This document shows, piece by piece, positions 1-11,135 of a stretch of 64,000 nt of DNA (position 1 is the first letter of the stretch; each line of letters begins with the position of its first letter). The notes beneath the pieces were generated by a model that was not told the origin of the DNA, ran no database searches, and worked only from the letters and a program-made list of their open reading frames with translations. Origin of the DNA: Pegoplata infirma (taxonomy: Eukaryota > Arthropoda > Insecta > Diptera > Anthomyiidae). Where the stretch lies: contig OY992536.1 in assembly GCA_963921195.1 (NCBI GenBank), positions 111,564,778-111,628,777 of the forward strand, given 5' to 3'. The translations under genes and the position numbers were made by a program.

Positions 1-37
1 GTGTTTTAGCTCAACAGTTTTAAATAACAGTTATAAA

Positions 38-745
38 CAGGGAAACCAAAAATATGCAGTATCATGTTTTTTCCTGTGCATTTTATTGATAAATGGGTAA
101 GGTATTTATCCGTTTCAGAAGTTTTTAAGAAATCTGGCATCGATTTGTTAGAGCATATTTTTGCATATTTTAGCCTTAAGAGCATATTTTTGCATATTTT
201 AGGTTTAAGAGCATATTTTAGCATAAGAGCATATTTTTAGAGCATATTTTCAATTTTTAGAGCATATTTTCAATTTTTAGAGAATTTTTCCACTTTTTAG
301 AGCATATTTTTACATTTTTAGAGCATTTTTTTTTTAAATTTTAGAGCATTCTTTTCCAATTTTTTTTATGACAACATGTATTTTTTAATTTTTTATCCAA
401 CAAGAATGTTTTTTTCAACAATTACGGAATTGTGACGATTGACTCGCATTTGGTCTGTTCTTGCTTCATATCGGTATAAGAAACTATGTTTTCTTTAGAT
501 TCAGCAACTTGGCAGAAAACATTAAGGAAAATATTTTTGTAGAACATATTTAACCCTCTTACTATCGCACATAACGGTATTTGGAGGGTCTATTCTCTAA
601 CAAATTGTAAAAAACACAACAAAAAAGGGGACATAATTTTTTTTAAGAGCATATTTTTATTGTTTTTAGAGCATATTTTCCGTCTTTAAGGGCATTTTTT
701 AAGCGCATAAAACGTGTTTTTTAGAGCATATTTTTGGTTTCCCTG
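38..745. mobile_element. hAT-like MITE, 708 bp, 8-bp TSD
   Basis: The termini are CAGGGAAACCAAAAATATGC and its near-exact inverse. A perfect 8-bp direct repeat GTTATAAA flanks both ends (30-37 and 746-753). An 8-bp duplication with a CAG-type terminus is the hAT signature. The interior is non-coding and packed with the phrase GCATATTTT, in the sense RAGAGCATATTTT. Short ORFs here are composition artefacts. The element at 21423-21928 has the same interior wording. Confidence 0.88.
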
Positions 746-1284
746 GTTATAAAAAATAAAAGTTTTTTATTTCTGTTATTTTGAACAGATATTTATATAA
801 ATCATTTCAAACAGTTATTTTTCTTTTTTTATTTGAAAAAATATTTTTGAACAATTTAATTTGACTTTTTTCAATAAATCTCATAACAGTTAGGGTCTCT
901 GGCTACAATCAAAAAACCTTGAAAAATTGAAAAAAATTGGTATCAAAGATTTGAGTCCATGTAACTTTTTTCTTATTGATGGCACATCCACTGAACCCAC
1001 ACCAAATAATTGCCCAAGTCTACTGATTAAGCGATATTAATTTTGGAGTAATAGCTTTAACGCACCCAACAATATGAAACATTGGATGAAAAATTTCGTG
1101 AGTGTATCAAGCGGTTTTTTTTTTACATTTTTCAACTTTTGACATTCCTTACCATGAACTAATGAGACCTTTTGCGCTGTGCCTTTGCACAATTACTCTT
1201 TAAGGTTCCCTTAACTTATCATCATTCATAGGTACCACATAATTTACAAATAAAAAAGTTATTCCAAAATTAACAGAATATCAT
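746..1284. other. AT-rich intergenic stretch, nothing recognised
   Basis: No coding, RNA or repeat signal that I can support. It is A/T-rich with short T and A runs. Confidence 0.5.
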
Positions 1285-1678
1285 AAGTGTTAAAAGTTAA
1301 GACATTCTGTGAATGTCCGTCTGCCCGTCCGTCCGTCTGTCTGTAGATGGCACGATGCAGTCCAAAACCAAAGAGCTAGCCTTCTGCAATTTGGCACGAA
1401 TATGTCTTATGGTCCTAGGCAGGTTAATTTCGTAAATAGGCAAAATCGGCCCAAAGGAAAAAATTTCGCCCTTGAAGAACTGAACCAACCTCTTAAAAAT
1501 ACACTTATTTTACATGTTCGATTTTTAGTGGGGTATTACCAGATGTTGCCAATTATTCTTGGCTATGTCAGTTCTACAAAATAGTCGATACATATCTCTC
1601 TACCTCTGACCACGCCTACTAAGCCCAGTTTTTTGAAAAATTGAAAAACACAAAAACCCAGTTTTCTTAGTTTCATGT
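1285..1678 (+). repeat. Fragment of GTCY-microsatellite interspersed repeat
   Basis: Contains an ACATTCTG...ATGTCCGTCTG lead-in, a GTCC/GTCT tetranucleotide run near 1316-1345, then a GGCACGAATATGTCTTATGG block. The same blocks occur in the same order at 9640-9790. The TATACCCTCC head seen in fuller copies is missing, so this is a fragment. The layout recalls the mini-me type repeats described in Diptera, which carry a GTCY run. That name is a comparison from memory, not a search result. Confidence 0.7.
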
Positions 1679-2342
1679 AGTACCTGATAAAATTTTAGAC
1701 TAAATAAGTAAACTCTATGACCGCGCTAAAATCGGTTAAAGTTTCGAGTTTTGGGCAAAACCCACTTATTATAAAAAAAAAAAATTAAAAATTTTATGAT
1801 AAGCAACATTTCATTTAATGATGGTTTTTGCCTCAATACTTTTGAAATAATGATAATTATAGATCTTTTGAACAACTTTCTTACTCAAGATACTTAAAGG
1901 AAGGGTTTAAGAAAAACTTCTGCCAAAAATCTGTCAATGGAAACTAAATGTAGTCAGATAATAAATATAAAATCTTTGTGATATTGGTTATCCATATAAA
2001 TTTGGCAACAAAACTACTTTTTGAATTCTACACATTTTTCAAATCTCCAAAATTGCTTCTAAAATGTTCTCAATCAAAATTACAGAAAACTTAAATTTTG
2101 ATACATCTGTAATGTTTTATGTTAATAGACTTGTAATTAATGTTGTTTATTTACTCAAGTACCATTTTTTTCTAAAATTGTCGAAAAAAAATCTTGTAAT
2201 TTAGAAAATTTCTGAATTTGGAATTATTCGATTAACCGATAAATTTAAAAATTTTATTCGTTTAATCGAATAAATTAAAAATGCCAAATGTCGATTAATC
2301 GTTTAATCGAACAATAAAAAACCCTATTAATTGAACACCCTA
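1679..2342 (-). mobile_element. Truncated copy of the TAGGGTG hAT-like element
   Basis: The right end GAACACCCTA at 2333-2342 is the inverse of the left terminus of the element at 5394. The sequence leftwards matches the reverse complement of about 5395-5945, including the GTACCTGATAAA block and the ACCGCG...ATCGGTTAAAGTTT block. The other terminus is absent, so the copy is truncated. It is non-coding and rich in ATTCGATTAATCG motifs. Confidence 0.75.
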
Positions 2343-2885
2343 CTATACATACACCCTATTCAAACATTCATGGGTCACATGTTTTTCTGCAGAGGGACAT
2401 TTGAAATGAAATGCTTTATATACTGCACACTTGTCATGGTTTTATTCTGCATTAACTATTTTTGTAAAGTTGTTTTTGGACATGAACAATATTTATGTTT
2501 ATTGAACATGTAGGGGCCACAAATGTAGATCATCCCGAGATCGAACCTCAACAATATCAGAAAAAAATATCTTTTAGAAGCTGGTTAAATTTCAAAACTA
2601 AAAAAATTGCCTTCTTTAAACTTTTAACAATACTATTCCGCTTTTGTTTCTTAATTTATGGTACATGATCTAAAGTCCCCTAACCTACAAACACTCCGAA
2701 ACCGAAAACACCTTTCAAGTACAATTGTAAATGCTTTGTAGAGAATTAAAAAAAAATGTTATGGGTATAAGATACAGTGGAAAGAGAAAGTGTGCCTCAG
2801 TGTGGACAGGCCATTTTGGTCTTGTTTCCTTCACATCCATAATAAATATTAATAGAAACTGTGTGTGTTTATTTATGCAGACTCA
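2343..2885. other. Unassigned AT-rich sequence
   Basis: Nothing recognisable beyond short AT-rich ORFs without family resemblance. It separates the truncated hAT-like copy from the nest starting at 2886. Confidence 0.45.
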
Positions 2886-3285
2886 CAAGGGAAGTATCTC
2901 AACCCTTATGAACCGATTTGCCTGAAACTTGAAATATATATTAAAGAAGCGATTTTAAGGTTGGGGTGTCTCGGCTTATCGGCCATATCGGTGTTTAAAA
3001 ATTTCGTTGTCCCCTTATGAAACCATATGGACCTCCGGGAAAATTTCGATAACTTCCGAACTTACAGGAATATCATCTAGGGCAAAAATACGGGTCGACT
3101 TAAATTTAATAAAGATTATTTCTTATCCATATGGATATCGTAGGCCTATGTCTTCACATAAGTACCCTCCAAAATTTACACATTTTCCTGAAAAAAATAT
3201 TTAAAGAAGCCGAATTTTTACAAGGTTATGCCACCATTGGATAGGCATTAAAAAAACCTTTCTTCTCATATGAAAACATCATATA

Positions 3286-3955
3286 CCCAGGAAAATTTTT
3301 CAGAACCGATTCTGACAACACTTGTTCTAGAACAGGTTCTTCGGTAACCATACACTATTACACTTCAATTATTTAGAACAAGTTAAGTGAAAATTATTGT
3401 AAAGTTTGTTCTCTGCAATCAAAGTTTCATAACATTTCGGTTCTCATGAATTAAGAAAAAATTATGTGTCAAAAAAATTAAAAAATAAATATCAATTTAT
3501 TTTTGTTAACCAAGAAAAACATGAAATTCTACTAAAATAGCAGCATATAATATAATAATTAAATTTTCTTTGTCTGGCTCGGGTCAAATACTTATAGTAT
3601 TATGTTTTTTATTTTTGTTTGCAGAAAATCTGTGTTCTGGTATTTCATTATTGTAAGGCCCAAAATGCAACTTTGGTGGCGAAGAAAGATAAATTTGTGT
3701 TAAAAATTGTAAATATTCCATGTTATATATAATTGGCTTTATCGTTGTTTAATAAATTAATGCAATTCAAAATATTTTTTTAGTTCTCATTTCTGTTCCA
3801 AATTTTACTTCTAGAACCGATTCCGAAGAACAAAAATGTGTTCTAATTTTGCTTACAAACACCTGTTGCTTTTGGGACAATCCCTTTGTAAAAAGAATCG
3901 GTGTTGCACAAGAATTAGAACAGGTTCTAGGGAAGTATAAGTTGTTCCACAAAGT
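3286..3955. mobile_element. CCCAG-terminus MITE copy, right end lost
   Basis: Starts CCCAGGAAAATTTTTC after a TA and proceeds through AACCGATTCTGACAACACTTG, as does the copy starting at 4887. The matching right portion is recognisable to about 3950, but the terminal GCTGGG is missing. The flank at 3960-4060 returns to the host element (ATGGCCGATAAGCCGAGAC). It therefore sits inside the outer element and carries a small deletion at its right junction. Confidence 0.75.
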
Positions 3956-5295
3956 CCAAAAAACGGTTTTTTCGCCATTTTTTGACCCATGTTTTGAACA
4001 CCTAAATCCCCGATATGGCCGATAAGCCGAGACACCCCAACCTTAGAATTGTCTCTTTTATATATATTTTACGTTTCAAGCAAATCGGTTCATAAGGGTT
4101 GAGATTAGAGTTTGCAAAACGATTAAAATCGTAATCGTAATCGCGATTAATCGCACCAATTAATCGTAATCGGCAAAAAAATCATGCGATTACGATTAAT
4201 CATTTTCTTTAAAATTTATTATTTTGATAACGAATTCGATATATAATATGGAAAATTTCAACTAAAAAAAATTTGGAGTTTTGAAAAAGTTTGAAAATTT
4301 AAATAATTTGCGATATACTTGATTGATTTTAGCATGCTGAATACGAATATCAAAAAAAAAAAAATCTGAAATCGATCGCACGATTTTCGAGATACCGCTA
4401 TCGCTGTTTGAAATTTGTCAAAAAATTTCCAAAAAATTTTTAATTTATTGATCCTTTTATAAGTCTTGAAACAAACTTTAATTTTAAATTGATTTGAGCC
4501 AAATCCGATTATTTAAGCTCGTGCAGCTTTCGATCGATTTTTTAATTTTCGAAAGTTTTCCAAAAATCTAAAATTTTGATCGAAAGGCGCCACAAATGAT
4601 CGGATTTGACTCAAATAAAAATCAAGTGAAAGTTAGCATCAAGCTCTATGGGTCAAGGGAATTTAAATTTTGAGATTAGAAAAAAATTGAACGTGGGAAA
4701 AATGTTCGAAATTTTTTTTTATATTCCCGTTTTTTTTCTTTTAAGCATTGCAAGACGTATTTGTTAATTTTCAAAAATCTAAAACTTTGATTGCTACGGA
4801 TATATTTAACTCGATTGGCCTCAAATTTGTTCCACAGGCATAAAATATTGTGCTCGAGTCGGGAGTACACTTTCACCATTCACCTACCCAGGAAAATTTT
4901 TCAGAACCGATTCTGACAACACTTGTTCTAGAACAGGTCCTTCGGTAACCATACACTATTACACTTCAATTATTCAGAACAAGTTATGTGAAAATTATTG
5001 TGAAGCTTGTTCTCTGCAATCAGATTTTCATAACATTTTGGTTCTCAGGAATTTAAAAAAAAATTATGTGTCAAAAAAATTAAAAAATAAATATCAATTT
5101 TTTTTTGCCAACCAAGAAAAAACACGAATTCTATATTAAAATTGCAGGATATAATCGTGAAAATTGTTAAAACAAAGGTGAGTAAATTAAATTTTCATTG
5201 TCTGGGTCGGGTCAAATACTAATAATATTATGTTTTTTAATTTTGTTTGCAGAAAATCCATGTTCTGGTATTTCATTATTGTAAGGCCCCAAATG

Positions 5296-6428
5296 AGGAG
5301 GTCCATAACAAAACGCACCAATTCCACTTTAACAGTTTTTTAGATAAACGCATAAATGTAAACAAAGTCAGTACTGACAATGAGTGTAAGTACTAGGGTG
5401 TTCAATTAATCGGGTTTTTTAATTGTTCGATTAAACGATTAATCGATATTTACCATTTTTAAATTATTCGATTAAACGAATAAAATTTTAAAATTGTTCG
5501 ATTAATCGAATAATTACAAATTCAGAAATTTTCTAAATTACAAGATTTTTTTCGACAATTTTAGAAAAACATTGGTACTTGAGTAAATAAACAACATTAA
5601 TAACAAGTATTTTAACATTTAATTAGCAACAAAAAAACAAAATTAAAATCATTTCCAAATGTATCAAAATTTAAGTTTTCTGCTAATTTGTTTGAAAAAA
5701 TTAAAAAAAAAAACACTTTGGAGATTTGTAGAATTCAAAAACATTTTTTTGACAAATTTATTAGATTACCGATATCACAAAAAAAAATTATTTATTATCT
5801 GACTACATTTACGAAAATCTTAAATTTGTAATTTTATTTTTTTTTATAAATTAGTGCGTTTTTAACCGAAACTCGAAACTTTTACCAATTTTATCGCGGT
5901 CATACAATTAACCGATTTGGACCAACACTTTATCAGGTACTTATTTAGGTCGTTTAACAAATCCAAGCTTCAGGAGCAGCGAAAATCCGAAAACAAATTT
6001 AAAATACGGACCACTCAAGTAAACATGACTGTGTTTTTTTTAATTCCAACTGTAACATACGTTTAGTTTGTTTATTGGACTAAAAACTTTTAAAAAATTA
6101 ATCATACAAATATATTATTATTCGATTAATCGGCATAAATTCTTCGATTAATCCTTTAATCGAAATTAGCGATTTTAAATTAATCGAACAATTATTCGTC
6201 TAAAATTGTTCGATTAATCGAACAAGAATTAATCGACTGAACACCCTAGTAAGTACTGAGGTTTGGGATGTTTCATAATTAAAGTCAGTAGTGAATTGAT
6301 GTACAAATATTGAGATTTGTGATGTTTTTTAGTAATGGTTACATAGATTTTAATGTGTACAATAGTATTCAGTCAAAAAAACAAAAAAATCAAAAAGTGG
6401 AATTGGCGCGTTTTGTTATGGAACTCCT
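5296..6428. mobile_element. AGGAGKTCCATAACAAAACG element, 6-bp TSD
   Basis: About 35 bp of inverted terminus: AGGAGGTCCATAACAAAACG on the left and AGGAGTTCCATAACAAAACG read inwards from the right. CAAATG is duplicated at 5290-5295 and 6429-6434. The uninterrupted relative near 3655-3670 shows the target. It is non-coding and carries the next insertion at 5394. The superfamily is not clear from a 6-bp duplication. Confidence 0.8.
5394..6248. mobile_element. hAT-like MITE, TAGGGTGTTCA termini, 855 bp
   Basis: Inverted termini TAGGGTGTTCA at both ends. A perfect 8-bp duplication GTAAGTAC lies at 5386-5393 and 6249-6256. The interior consists largely of ATTCGATTAATCG-type motifs and has no coding capacity. 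It is the innermost (fifth) level of the nest and has a truncated relative at 1679-2342. Confidence 0.9.
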
Positions 6429-7507
6429 CAAATGCAAACTTTGGAGGCGAAAAAGGATAAATCTGTGTTAAAAATGTAAACATTCCAAGTTAAATCTGAT
6501 TTTTTTTATCTTTGTTTAATAAATTAATGCAATTCAAAATATTTTTTTAATTCTCGTTTCTATTCCAAATTTCACTTCTAGAACCGATTCCGAGGAATTT
6601 TGCTTACAAACACCTGTTGCTTTTGGGACAATCCCTTTGTAAAAAGAATCGGTGTTGCACAAGAATTAGAACAGGTTCTAGGGAAGAATAAGTTGTTCTA
6701 CAATCGGTTCTTTGCAACCGAAAATTTTGCTGGGTAATTTTAAAAAATTTGATATCCTTTCAAATTTTCAAATTTTTATAATTTAATTATTGAAGATATT
6801 TACTAGATATAAATAAAAAAATTCGAAAGAATATAAAATTTTTAAAAATTAGGTGAATGGTGAAAGTGTACTACCAAATCGAGCACATTATATATTAAAA
6901 ATATTAATTTTTGTATTTTCATACGTTTGAAATTTTTTAATAAATCTATTGAAATTCAATTTATTGAAAATTCGATTAATCGATAATCGCGATTAACGGC
7001 AATTTTTTTAATCGTAATCGCGATTATGAGATATCTCGATTATTTGCAAACTCTAGTTGAGATACTTCCCTTGTCAGTGTTTGCAAGATTATCTGGGTGG
7101 TAGGTTGGTCGGTCTGTCGGTTAGTTGCAATGTTGGTATTATGCCAGGATGAAAATTGTTTAAATATTTATGTGTATGAATAAATGGTCTTATTGCAAAT
7201 TTATATTGCCTACTGAGTGTAAACTTTTAATATCCTTAGAAAATTTGTATTTGTTTTTTAGTTGTATAAATATGTTGAAGTACCCAGCAAAAAATAATTC
7301 CAATTTTTTAGAACTTGTGCAGAGAAACTAGCTGCTAATAAATTTAACAAATAATGTTGTTAGACTGTTGTTAATTCTGTTGGACTTTTTTGAGACTTTG
7401 GAAATGAGAAGGGGGAAAACGGTATTTTATCGTTTTTAAATTTTTTTCATATCTCTTCCAAAGAAGGGTCGAGGGGCACTTTTGTAAAATGTGTAAGACT
7501 CTTTCTA

Positions 7508-8155
7508 CACAAAAAAAATAAAAAAAATATTTGAGTAAATTTTTAATACTATTGAGTAAAAAATTACTCAATTTTGCACCAGTAAACGATTTAATAGTAT
7601 TGAGTAAATTTTTAATAAAAATTTATTAAATGTTCGAAAAAAAATTTGAGTAAATTTTTAATTGTGTCAATTTTCAAAATTTATCTATTTATTTTTTTTA
7701 TGGTCGAACCAGAATCAAATTGCGTCGCGCAAGACATAAAAAAACAAAAACAAACACGTCAAATTTGAAATTTTTACGTCCGTTTGATTTAGGTTGGACG
7801 CTTAAAGTTTAAAAAAGTTTTAATTTTTTTTACAAAAAAAAAAAAAAACTTGTTTTTTCAAACTTTACCAAACATATTTATGTCTCAAAAACATAGGAAA
7901 ATTTTATAATGACGATTACAAACTTTCATATACATACGCAAAAAACAATAAACTAAACGAGAATTCAAAAAACTATGAGAGTTAAAAAAAAAAAAACAAA
8001 AAAACTATTAAATTTATATTAAATTATTTACTTAAATTGTTTTTAAAATTTTTGAATAAATTTTTAATTGCGTCAATTAAAAAATTACTCAATTTTTGTT
8101 TTTAAATTTAAACAAGTGATTACTCAAATTTGTTTCCTCCATATTTTTTTCTGTG
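7508..8155. mobile_element. TA-flanked MITE, CACA(G)AAAA termini, 648 bp
   Basis: Left end CACAAAAAAAATAAA, right end TTTTTTTCTGTG, with TA on each side (7506-7507, 8156-8157). The subterminal phrases TTTGAGTAAATTTTTAAT and AATTACTCAAATTTG are shared with the copies at 12881, 32401 and 36381. The ORFs it contains are AT-rich artefacts. The terminus and TSD resemble those of the transposon at 21985-29901. Confidence 0.8.
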
Positions 8156-8157
8156 TA

Positions 8158-8805
8158 CACGAAAAAGTCTTAGATTTGGAGACATTTTTTGTACAGAAGA
8201 AGTCTCAGATTCTGCGAAATTTTTTGTATAGAAAAAGTTTTAGATCCTCTGAAACTTTTCGTATTCTGAAATTCTGAGACATTTTTATATAAAAAAATCC
8301 ATTTTTCAAAGTAAAAGTTACTTGGACCGATTTACTTTCGTATACAAAAATCTCAGAATCTGACACATTTTTCTTATAGGAAAAGTCTCAGATTCCGAGA
8401 CATTTTTTATAAAAAAAAATGTCAGATTTTAAGGCAGTTTTCGTTTAGAAGAAATCTCAGATTCTGAAATATTTTTCTTATAGAAAATATCTTCGATTTT
8501 AAGACATTGTTTAGATATAAAAATTGTCAGATTTTTTCGTATAAAAATAGTTTCAGATTCTGTGACATTTTTCGAATAGAAGACGTTTCAGATTCTGAGA
8601 CATTTTTCGAATAGAAGAAGTTTGAGATTCTGAAACATTTTTCGTAAAAAAGTCTCAAATTCTGAGACATTTTTCGTTTAGAAAAAATCTTAGATTCTGA
8701 GACATTTTTCGTATTGAAAAAGTATCTGATTCTAAAAGATTTTTTGTATAGAAAAAGTCTCAGAATCTGATACATTTTCTGCACGAAAAAAGTATCAGAT
8801 TCTGA
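8158..8805. repeat. Degenerate ~33 bp tandem repeat (TCTGAGACATTTTTC satellite)
   Basis: About 19 diverged units of the kind CAGATTCTGAGACATTTTTC-GTATAGAAAAAGTCT follow one another. The same unit fills 15362-15990, 30640-32390, 35900-37960 and 57000-61760. Where ends are visible the satellite is interior to a hAT-like element with CAGGCGCGGATCC termini (35752-38149), so this block may be a terminus-less fragment of one. Confidence 0.75.
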
Positions 8806-8874
8806 GAAATCACAGAAAACTTGAATATGGAATAAGGGATGAAAAATAAGAGTTATCTTTTTTTTAACTGCCCA

Positions 8875-9309
8875 ATCTCAACTTTAAAAATGGGTTGCCA
8901 CCTTATGAAAAAATAAGGGCTTTCGGGAAAACCCGTATAAAGGCCGAACTAGCAGGAATTTCGCCAAACGAAAAAATACTTGTCAGCTTAATTTTGATAG
9001 AGATTATTATGCATGATTTTGGTGTCCGTACGTAAATGCATCTCCATATAAACTACCCCAACGATTACAGATTTTTGACAACAACGAACAAAACGAAGAC
9101 GACTTTGGACACGACTGATACACCATTAGATAGGCCTGTATGAAATGTTCAAAAAACTAATAAAAATCTCGTTTTCCCCCCTCCCCTTTGACCCGCTAAA
9201 AGTAAGATTGAACAGCTATAAAAAAACAGGTAACTCTAATTTTGCTCCCCTCTTTCCTATATGCAAGTTTCAGGACATTCAGTGGGTGCCCTGCAAAAGA
9301 CCTTCCTTG
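8875..9309. mobile_element. Partial copy of CAAGGGAG element family
   Basis: The right end (GGGTGCCCTGCAAAAGACCTTCCTTG) and the preceding CCTCTTTCCT...CAAGTTTCAG block match the complete element at 54539-55045. The left terminus is missing. No coding capacity. Confidence 0.6.
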
Positions 9310-9525
9310 TAAGTGGCGGGTATAAAAATGTATAAAACTAAAAACTAAAGGAAATACGAACATTTTTTGAATTTCCGTATGCCCTATATCAGACATTTCC
9401 CCAAAGAAGTCTTTGGTGACATATCCCCAGAAAGTCAGCATTGCCCTGACTACTGCTGACTTTGAGTGAGGAAATTTTTAAAATTTACATGAAACTGTCC
9501 TCAACTCAGTACACGAAGATTTTTT

Positions 9526-10072
9526 TATACCCTCCAACCACAGTATGGGGGTATACTCACTTTGTCATTCCGTGTGTAACGCATCGAAATATCGGTCTAG
9601 GGCCCCATAAAGTATATATATTATTGATCAGTGATCCATTCTAAGACATTCTGGCGATGTCCGTCTGTCCGTCCGTCCGTCCGTCCGTCCGTCCGTCCGT
9701 CTGTGGAAGACACGATACAGTCCAAAGTAATAGAGCAAGACTCCTGAAATTTGGCACGAATATGTCTTATGGTATTGGGCTGGTTAAGTTCGAACATGGG
9801 CAAAATCGGATCAGGGGGAAAAAGTTCCCCTCTTAAGAACTAAACAAACCTCTAAAAAAACATTTTTTATAGGTTTTTTGCACATTTGCTTAGCAAACGA
9901 AACATTTTTATGTCAAAAGAAGTTCAAAGTCTTGAAGTTGGATCCAGAAAAGTTGCCCCCACCGACGTACCCCCCCCCCCCCCCCCTCCAAAAAAAAGAC
10001 GCCCCTGTTTTTTTTTAACGTGTTGGAGGGTATAATAGATTCGGCACAGCCGAATTTAACACTCTCACTTGT
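9526..10072 (+). repeat. GTCY-microsatellite interspersed element, near full length
   Basis: The head is TATACCCTCC...GGGGGTATA, a short hairpin. Next come TTTGTCATTCCGTGTGTAAC, CATCGAAATATCGGTCTAGG and CCCATAAAGTATATAT, then an array of GTCC/GTCT at about 9657-9703. The tail is GGAGGGTATA, ATTCGGCACAGCCGAATTTA and CACTTGT. The same order of blocks recurs at 16951-17983 and, inverted, at 55082-55912. It carries poly-C and poly-T runs at 9970-10015. It is non-coding. Confidence 0.8.
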
Positions 10073-11135
10073 TCTTTTTCCTACGGATGTCAGCAGTGAC
10101 TCTGACATGTCACAACGTCACTGAGAATGGCTCGAGGACGTTGCCAACTGGAAACATTAGATTTACTATCCATTGTGCCTAATATTACGCTCAATGTGTG
10201 TAAAAGAAAAAATACATATTTTATGTGTAATATTACACATAGTGCTTAATTTTAAGCAACATTATGGTAGTGATTATTCACGCGGTTTTAATATTTTATT
10301 AATAGTTGATCTCAGAGCTTTGTTGGAATACGCACTACCCTAATAAATAAGTCGATAACTAAGCAACTAAAACGATTTCATGGTTGATGTTATACATAAG
10401 TACATTTTTCTTTTTCACTTTTCCGTTTTTGGGAAAATTAAAACTTCATTGAATTTCTTATACACAAAATAAGCAATATCATATGAAATCATATCAGTTG
10501 AGTTTGGATGACATTCCAAAGCATATTTTTCTAAGAAATTCAATTAGACGCATCAATATCATAAAATACAATATTCTTTTTACGGTTTATTGACGATAGA
10601 TAACCCCATAAGAATAGCAACAATAGCAACAGTAACAACAAAAATACAGTCAACTGACCTGTGTCTGCCTTCAGGGCTTTCTACTATCATGAGCGTCTAC
10701 TTTCACGCCCCAATACAGAAAATCTTATGCTTTGTTTGTTGATATGGGAGTTGCAAATGGGTGTATGTGTACACATTTTAATATACTTTGTTAAAGCACG
10801 AGTCCCGTATTCATCAAATAAATTTATTTGAGCGTAAAAAGGCAAACTTAAATTCAATAAACAAAATATCATGTAGACTTTAATAAAAATATGCATACAA
10901 TAAAGTATATCCAGTGCGTGGGTTAAATTATAAGATTTTTGAGTAAGCTTTTAGAAAATTCATAACTCCGCAAAAAAATTTCAGAAAAGCCTTTACACTC
11001 ACATTACAATTACAGTTGTCACAACAGTAGATATTCCGAATTAAGGTTGGAATATTTACGGTGGTGGCAACCGGATTTGTCATGTGAGTGTATGTACGTT
11101 GAACAGTAATGCATAACCATTAGTTTTAACAATTG
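10073..11135. other. Intergenic, no recognised feature
   Basis: About 1 kb of mixed composition without a supported gene or a repeat shared with the rest of the window. Short ORFs lack recognisable motifs. Confidence 0.45.

Larger units (their letters stand above)
4887..6734. mobile_element. CCCAG-terminus element with 2-bp TA duplication
   Basis: The left end is CCCAGGAAAATTTTTC and the right end GAAAATTTTGCTGGG. TA flanks both sides (4885-4886, 6735-6736). It is the third level of the nest and is itself split at 5296-6428. The copy at 3286 gives the uninterrupted arrangement of its middle (GTAAGGCCC followed by AAAATGCAAC). Confidence 0.8.
4106..7055. mobile_element. hAT-like element with TAGAGTTTGCAAA termini
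   Basis: A 13-bp inverted terminus TAGAGTTTGCAAA starts at 4106 and ends at 7055. A perfect 8-bp target duplication GTTGAGAT lies at 4098-4105 and 7056-7063. Its removal rejoins the CAAGGGAAGTATCTCAACCC terminus of the enclosing element. The subterminal sequence is dense in TAATCG / CGATTA repeats. It has no transposase ORF and is interrupted by the element at 4887-6734. Confidence 0.9.
2886..7073. mobile_element. Outer element of a multi-level nest (CAAGGGAAGTATC family)
   Basis: Long inverted termini: CAAGGGAAGTATCTCAACCC at 2886 and its inverse ending at 7073. The inverted similarity continues for over 100 bp through AACCGATTTGC and the AAGGTTGGGGTGTCTCGGC block. An uninterrupted relative of 581 bp lies at 16322-16902. 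Here the element has been expanded to about 4.2 kb by insertions at 3286 and 4106. No ORF belongs to it. The long TIR is reminiscent of Mutator-like or foldback elements, but I could not define a clean TSD, so the superfamily is open. Confidence 0.8.

Noticed and set aside
1..745. Regularly spaced GCATATTTT words as a possible CRISPR-like array
   Set aside because: Spacing is irregular, spacers are themselves low-complexity, and the block lies between hAT-like termini in a eukaryotic sequence.
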